The notes beneath the pieces were generated by a model that did no database searches, was not told the origin of the DNA, and saw only the letters and a list, made by a program, of their open reading frames with translations. This document shows positions 58,463-64,000 of a stretch of 64,000 nucleotides of DNA, piece after piece. The translations under genes were made by a program, and so were the position numbers. Each line of letters begins with the position of its first letter. Position 1 is the stretch's first letter. Origin of the DNA: Berberis thunbergii. Its lineage: Eukaryota; Streptophyta; Magnoliopsida; Ranunculales; Berberidaceae. The stretch covers positions 248,001-312,000 of the forward strand of contig QNQO01006232.1 of assembly GCA_003290165.1 (NCBI GenBank), written 5' to 3'.

Positions 58463-58776
58463 AGCCCTCTTTTAGAGCGAGGGAATGGGTGAGGAAAGAG
58501 AGTGAGGAATGGGTTATACCTCTCATCCCCTCGAAATTAGTGATGGTATGCAACTGAAGGGAATGAGCCCTTCTACAGAGCGAGGGAGGGAGTGAGGTAA
58601 AAGAGCGAGGGATGGATGCATCGTGTTGGAGATGCACGCAGATGCTCATCGCGAGCACCCATCCCTCGCTCCCTTTAACTCGACCCCTAGAATTTTCCAA
58701 AGGGAATAACCCATTCCTCGCTCTCTTTCCCTCGCCCATTTCCATTTCCTGGCGGTTTAGAAAAGGCATATTCTTG
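58463..58776. mobile_element. Palindromic Mutator-type MITE, copy 8 (outer, interrupted)
   Basis: Starts AGCCCTCTTTTAGAGCGAGG and ends GGCGGTTTAGAAAAGGC. Flanks AAATGTAAG (58454-58462) and AATTGTAAG (58777-58785) match at 8 of 9. Copy 9 is inserted in its middle. Confidence 0.8.
58565..58699. mobile_element. Palindromic Mutator-type MITE, copy 9 (nested in copy 8)
   Basis: Starts GAGCCCTTCTACAGAGCGAG and ends CTCGACCCCTAGAATTTTCC. AAGGGAAT lies on both sides (8 of 9 bases of a duplication). The inner arms GCGAGGGATGG and CCATCCCTCGC pair. Confidence 0.8.
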
Positions 58777-60295
58777 AATTGTAAGTGCACGGATTAAAAA
58801 TGATATGTCACATCTCCTTTCATGAATTAATAAACAATAATTGCCTGTGTGCAAAATTGGGACACACTCACTCACAGGTTCAAGCAAATGATATGTTTCA
58901 TGGTCTGTGTAGCCTACAATTATTGGCTAGAACCTCCCTAAAACAGTGGTTAAATCCCAGAGGTAATTTACGTGTTAATATTGAAAATCCAAAATAACAG
59001 CTTGTCGTGTGATTACAGTAATCATGTATATACCGAAATTTGGAGTTCAATGTCATGCAAAAAACAACACAAAAAGAGATGTACCATTTATTTTTTTAAT
59101 CTAATTTCAACTTGTATTTTTATATCTATACATTTATCTCATTAATCATTCTGATAAGACCTCTACCAAATTTAGGCAAGTAATTAATCCGGAAGAAGGT
59201 TTTGAATTGATGATACATGTAGTAGTTCGGTATATAAACCTACAAGTTCGACTTGAATTCCCATCCCATCCCATCCCATCCCATCGCATCTCATCCATGA
59301 ACAACCCAAAGGACAAACACGTACATCAGTGGGCCAACAAAACCACCAACACCACATTGCGTTAATTGGTCTGTGTGGAATAATGAATTTTTGTGAAGCA
59401 TGGACCCTACTTGTGGCCATGGTAAAATTTATTTCATTATGGTTCAAAGTTTGTCTATATTTTATGATAATACGCTCCAAGTAAGTGATCGCGTATATTT
59501 ATGTCGTGACAATAAAAGCACCAGAGCCTCCTCTCTCAAACCCAAACTGACCAACACAGCGTGTCAGTTCTCTTGTCTCATAAATTAATAAATACATCTA
59601 AACCCCCTTTCAATTTTAATATACGCACCACTGGACCCAGCTTGTCTAATAACCGTACCCTAGAATTGCATATGAATGTGTTAATCATCCAACGGTATAT
59701 ACACTAAGGTCCTAATTTAAAAAAGCTAGTAACGTTCTATTTTTTTTGGTCGTAAGTTTGAAGAAACGGAATAAAAATGACATTTATTTGTCGTGGTTTA
59801 TGAAAGTAAGGCATAAAGTGATAAGTTGATTGATACACTGTAACGCCATTCAAGCTTGATCACTTAAGCTTTTGGCGAGAGGATGGACAATAGTGTTCAA
59901 TTAAGCTAATGATCAAATTCCTTCTTGACAAAGTTGTAAAGTGATGCTCGAAAGTAAGTGACAAGGTGGTTGATCACTTCCTGGAGTTTTTGGAGATTTA
60001 CTGTTTAAAGTAAAAAAAAATAGACTGACCAGTGATCAACTGAGGAATGAGGAGGACTGAATACTAATACTTTTTATAGATGAGCTAATCGAGCTGCAAA
60101 TGAACATACAAGGCAAGGCAAATCCTTTTTTTTTGGTAAAATTAAAAATATATATTTTCATGCAATATTTTGATATCTTAAAATCACTTTACTTGCATAT
60201 GGTTCTGCGCGGTAATTGTCAAATTTTGATAAAAAATATTAAATAAATTTTTTTTTAAGAAGTAGAAAAATACGAAGAGTTTTTGTTTATTTTTA
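58777..60295. other. Non-coding AT-rich DNA
   Basis: A CATCC pentamer run at 59262-59284 is the only repeat seen. No gene. Confidence 0.4.
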
Positions 60296-60480
60296 GAGCA
60301 GTTCTTAATGTCGAGGGAACGGGCGAGGTATGTGACGTGGCGAGGTGGGGACTGTCCACTCCGCTCGAGATACGTGCATAAAAAATAACGGCACGCATCT
60401 CGAGCGGGGTGGGACCCACCCCGCCACATCACGTCCCTCGCTGGTTTCCTCGCTGGTTCCCTCGACATTTAGAATTCCTG
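60296..60480. mobile_element. Palindromic Mutator-type MITE, copy 10
   Basis: Starts GAGCAGTTCTTAATGTCGAG and ends CTCGACATTTAGAATTCCTG. Inner arms pair around CTCGAGATACGTGC and GCACGCATCTCGAG. Perfect 9-bp duplication TTATTTTTA at 60287-60295 and 60481-60489. It is the copy nearest the CESA gene. Confidence 0.94.
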
Positions 60481-60489
60481 TTATTTTTA

Positions 60490-61929
60490 ATAAAAAAAAA
60501 AAAAAAAGAAGCCAAAAGATTAAAGTATTAAGTATAAAAAGAAGAAATGCAGCATAGAATAGATTGCATTATTGGCTATAATTACTGAAATCTACTTGGC
60601 AACTAAATATGAGGAAATATAGATCTCCACAGAGTTGACTGATCCCCAAATCCAACGGCCCCTAAAAAATGTGATTTAACAAAACCATTCTTGGTTGTAC
60701 AGTCGCTGTTAATTGAATTTAAAAACAAAAGAGAGAGAGCAAGTGAAGCGTAGTATAGTATGTGTGTAGTGGTGGGGTCGATTTAGCGAGCCGAGCGAGA
60801 GTCATTGAAGAACAAACGAAGCCCGAATCGGGCAACCGGGCAGGCCAGACACCATAGTGGTGGTCGTGGTGAGGAAGCATGGGCAGCTGCCCGACTTAGT
60901 GATGTGATCGTCGAAACACATGTGCAGAGCTGTCTTCCTTCCTACCCCTTTTATTTCCGCCATTTTTTAATTTCAACCTAAACCCACTCTATGTATTTGA
61001 TTGATTCTGATGTCCATTCTACCTTTACTTAACCTCTTGAACCACAATATTAATTTAGTGGAAATTACTGGGTTTTGTTTTGGATGATTTAATAGGAAAA
61101 CGTTTTTAGTTTTATAAATTTGCTGTTAAATCTGTGATCAAATAACTTTTTGGAAGAGAGAGAGAGAAAGAAAAAGAAGAGAGAGTGGTTGAGGTTTTAT
61201 ATTGGTTTTGACGCGTCAGATGTGTCGGCGGGATGTTGATAAACTGTAGATGTACAGATGATTGATTTAAGAGAAGAAGAAAGAGAAAGCTGTGTGTGTT
61301 TGTATTAGCTGTATTGTTTTGTTGGCGTGGGTTCTTATTGTTGTTATTAGTAGTTGGGGTTAGGGTTACTATTCATCTTTACCTTTGCCTGCCCTCTTTA
61401 TCTTTATCATCTTTGCTTGCCCTCTTTATCATCTTCTTAATAATCTATACGTCATTGCTGTTTGGTATATTCTCTTTCTATCTGGTAAGTAAGTGAGTTT
61501 TTGAGCTTAGGTGGTTTGTTTTGCATAGAGAGTGTTTGATGAAATTACTGAAAGAGAAAATTGAATCATTTTTTTACTGAAGTAACAAGGAAGGGAGGAA
61601 TAAAAAGGAGTGAAGGAGAAGGGGGCTTTTAGTCGGTGGGTTCTCAAAGAGAGAGCACAAAGGGAAAGAGTGGTAGTATTTCTCTGCTGTGGATGTTCTC
61701 TATTTCGACAGCACAGATTGACGAGGTGAGGATATGTATGAGGTGACGCAATTGGTTTAAGTGAGAGTACAGAAGCGTGAAGAAGACGAGAGGGGTTCAT
61801 TCATCCCCTCGGATCTCACGGAAGTCTTGAGCAAAGATCGAATTTTTCGGTCTGGGTATTCAAGGAAACTGACAGATCTAGTGCAAAATCCAGGTCGTTT
61901 TGATTCACACTGGTGTTGGTCTCTGAGCA
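60490..61929 (+). promoter_or_regulatory. CESA upstream region and 5' leader
   Basis: Single-copy looking DNA between the last MITE and the CESA start codon. A GA-rich tract lies at 61156-61186 and a weak TATA-like TTATATTGG at 61197. The transcription start cannot be fixed. Open frames here on either strand have no domain. Confidence 0.45.
61485..61711 (+). other. Possible intron in the CESA 5' leader
   Basis: Strong donor CTG|GTAAGTAAG at 61485 and an acceptor after a pyrimidine tract, CTCTATTTCGACAG, ending at 61711. Upstream of the ATG by 218 bases. Predicted from splice signals only. Confidence 0.4.
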
Positions 61930-63967
61930 ATGGAGGCCAGTGCTGGTTTGGTTGCAGGATCTCACAATAGGAATGAGCTAGTTGTCATCCGTCGCGATGG
62001 GGAATCAGCTGTGAGTCTCCTCTAGCCAGCCATTTGTTCAAATTTGTTGTCAAAATTTGGAGATTTTTTTTTTAAAGTTTTAATCTTTTTGGTGGTCTTT
62101 CAGCCTAAGCCGTTGCAGCAACTAAGTGGGCAAATCTGCCAGATTTGTGGTGATGATGTTGGGCTCACTGTGGATGGAGATCTCTTTGTTGCTTGCAATG
62201 AATGCGCCTTTCCGATTTGCAGGACTTGCTATGAATATGAGCGGCAAGAAGGGAGTCAAGTCTGCCCACAGTGCAAGACTAGGTTCAAGCGTCTTAAGGG
62301 TAAAAATCTTTGAACACTTAAATTTGTGAATTTTTTGGCAAATATGTAAATGAATTGGATATTGAGCATACCCCATTACTTCGAATTTGCAGGATGTGCT
62401 AGAGTCGCTGGAGATGAGGAAGAAGATGACATAGATGATCTTGAAAACGAGTTCAATTTTATGGGAAGGGATGGGCAGGATATGCAGCAATATCTTGCTG
62501 AGGCTATGCTTCAGGGACATATGAGTTACGGAAGAGCTGGTGACGGGGATATGCCCCAAGTAGTGCACACAATGCCTCAAGTTCCTTTGCTTACCAATGG
62601 CCAGATGGTACTTTACTATCTTTGCAGAGCTTGATCTACCACTCTTTCTCAATTATTTTTTTAGATGGGTAGTTTTTTTTGATAATTTTGTGTAATTGAT
62701 TCCTGATTAGTGCAATCTTCAGAGGTCCTGGTTGTATATATTTGATTTTGTTTGTCAAATGGTTATAATTTTTGTTCGCTAATTTAGTCTAATTGCATCC
62801 CAATTCCAGGTTGATGATATTCCTCCTGAACAGCATGCCTTGGTGCCTTCTTTCATGGGTGGAGGAGGGAAAAAGATCCACCCTCTCCCATTTGCTGATC
62901 CTGCCCTTCCTGGTACTGGATCTACATTTCCTTATTTTGTGCTAAGCACTGATTATTTCACTTGTTTGTTTTTGGAAAATTGAATGAAGCATTTCGCATG
63001 ATGTGTGTTAACTAACAAGTGAATTATGTTTGACAGTTCAACCCAGATCCATGGATCCCTCCAAGGACTTGGCTGCTTATGGTTATGGGAGTGTTGCATG
63101 GAAGGAGAGGATGGAGAGTTGGAAACAGAAGCAAGAGAAGTTACAAGTAATGAAGAATGAGAATGGTGGCAAAGACTGGGACAACGACGGAGATGGGCCA
63201 CCAGATCTACCATTGTAAGCTATAACTAATTTCTCCGAAATTGAAAACACTTTAAAGGAATACCTGTTTCTTTTTTAGTAGATTGTTTAATTGAGCAATT
63301 GTGGTAATTTTGGTAGATTACTTACTTTAAGTGGCTTATTATGACATTTTTTTTGCAATGCCCTTTGAGCTTATCTTTGACTAAAAAATGGATATGACTT
63401 AAGGTGCAGAACATTCGGTTCATTGTCCTTTGATTTTTGTTTTAATGAAATTTTGTGTCTTGAGCTTTTCAAGTTGACTGATTTTTTATTTAGTTTTGGT
63501 ATTTGCAACTTCTGTGTGGGATAAGCATTATTAAAAGAATAATGGTAATGATGAACTTCTATACTTTATCAAATATTTTCATTTCCTTTTCCTATCTTGT
63601 ACTTCCAATTTGTTTTAATGAAATTTGTTGCCCCTTGGGCTCCTTCCATTATATTTTTCGATCTTGCAATTAACATATGCTCTCAACTTTTGCTTTGTAG
63701 AATGGACGAAGGTAGGCAGCCATTATCAAGAAAATTGCCCATTTCATCAAGCCAAATTAATCCGTACCGCTTGATCATCATAGTACGGCTTGTTGTTGTT
63801 GGGTTTTTCTTTCATTACCGAGTTTTGCATCCCGTGAATGACGCCTATCCATTGTGGCTCGTATCTGTTATTTGTGAGATTTGGTTTGCCCTGTCGTGGA
63901 TTCTCGATCAATTCCCCAAGTGGCTCCCAATCGAGAGAGAAACTTATCTGGACCGACTCTCCTTGAG
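61930..63967 (+). CDS. CESA6: Cellulose synthase catalytic subunit, CESA6-like, 5' part (runs off the window)
   Basis: Six exons: 61930-62010, 62104-62299, 62393-62607, 62810-62912, 63037-63214 and 63701-63967, all with GT-AG introns and matching phases. They encode 346 residues plus two bases of the next codon, about a third of the usual 1,080. The start gives [20 protein letters not shown], the expected CESA N-terminus. A RING-type zinc finger has eight cysteines (39, 42, 58, 61, 66, 69, 81, 84). An acidic [10 protein letters not shown] region and the variable domain follow. [14 protein letters not shown] leads to membrane helices at about 282-300 and 309-330, and the part ends [16 protein letters not shown] proteins polymerise UDP-glucose into beta-1,4-glucan at the plasma membrane in rosette complexes. 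The ELSGQ/CNECAF/RHALxVP-like and [11 protein letters not shown] features fit the CESA6 (2/5/6/9) primary-wall class. The catalytic D,D,D,QxxRW region lies beyond the window. No lesion seen. Confidence 0.95.
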
Positions 63968-64000
63968 GTCCGTGCTTAGCCATCTACAGCATTGGTTGGT

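Noticed and set aside
62122..62652. 176-codon minus-strand open frame
   Set aside because: It is the antisense shadow of CESA exons 2 and 3 and the intron between them.

Overview
This window is nuclear DNA from a flowering plant, most likely a eudicot. The evidence is the intron-rich genes with canonical GT-AG sites, a cellulose synthase of the CESA6 class, Athila- and Tat-like Ty3/gypsy elements, plant L1-type LINEs, CACTA, hAT, Mutator, PIF/Harbinger and Helitron elements, and a small insertion of plant mitochondrial rRNA DNA. I cannot name the species. Only one gene looks intact: the 5' third of a CESA6-like cellulose synthase (61930 to the window end, plus strand). Nearly everything else is layered mobile DNA and gene fragments carried or broken by it.

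Layout. (1) 1-930: a broken first exon of a NIPA-type magnesium transporter and a decayed hAT end. (2) 930-10664: a hAT element split by a CACTA element (1207-9232) and by a small hAT MITE (9884-10321). The CACTA element carries intron-containing pieces of a starch synthase I gene, an RHF2A-like RING-H2 ubiquitin ligase gene and an unidentified Pro/Ser-rich exon. (3) 11262-12500: a hAT (BED finger/Ac-like) transposase pseudogene, cut by a minus-strand Tat-like LTR element (12501-19595). That element has short LTRs, a minus-strand gag, a minisatellite and a plus-strand PF04195-type ORF, but no visible pol. (4) 19596-27531: a 5'-truncated, frameshifted Athila-like element with its 3' LTR. (5) 27531-32029: a head-to-tail array of eight short Helitron-like units, interrupted by a 1.35-kb hAT element and a PIF/Harbinger element.

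(6) 32850-37430 and 55690-57465 are the arms of an inverted duplication. The left arm is interrupted by AT-rich CACTA-like DNA and a minus-strand solo Athila-type LTR. The right arm is interrupted by a fragment carrying a SPARK-domain exon. Between the arms lie a decayed L1 LINE (37430-43747), a 5'-truncated minus-strand LINE (46491-47905), an RTE-like LINE tail, a mitochondrial rrn18 fragment (50638-50821), and several copies of a palindromic Mutator-type MITE. (7) 57466-60480: AT-rich DNA with more copies of that MITE, one nested in another. (8) 60481-64000: upstream region, probable leader intron and first six exons of the CESA gene.

There are no operons and no cooperating gene set. The biology is transposition, gene-fragment capture and decay next to a cell-wall gene. 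The most unusual signals are the palindromic MITE family, whose inner arms differ completely between copies yet pair within each copy; the tandem Helitron array with covarying 3' hairpins; and the multi-gene capture by the nested CACTA element. All calls come from reading the sequence and from family knowledge; no database search was run.
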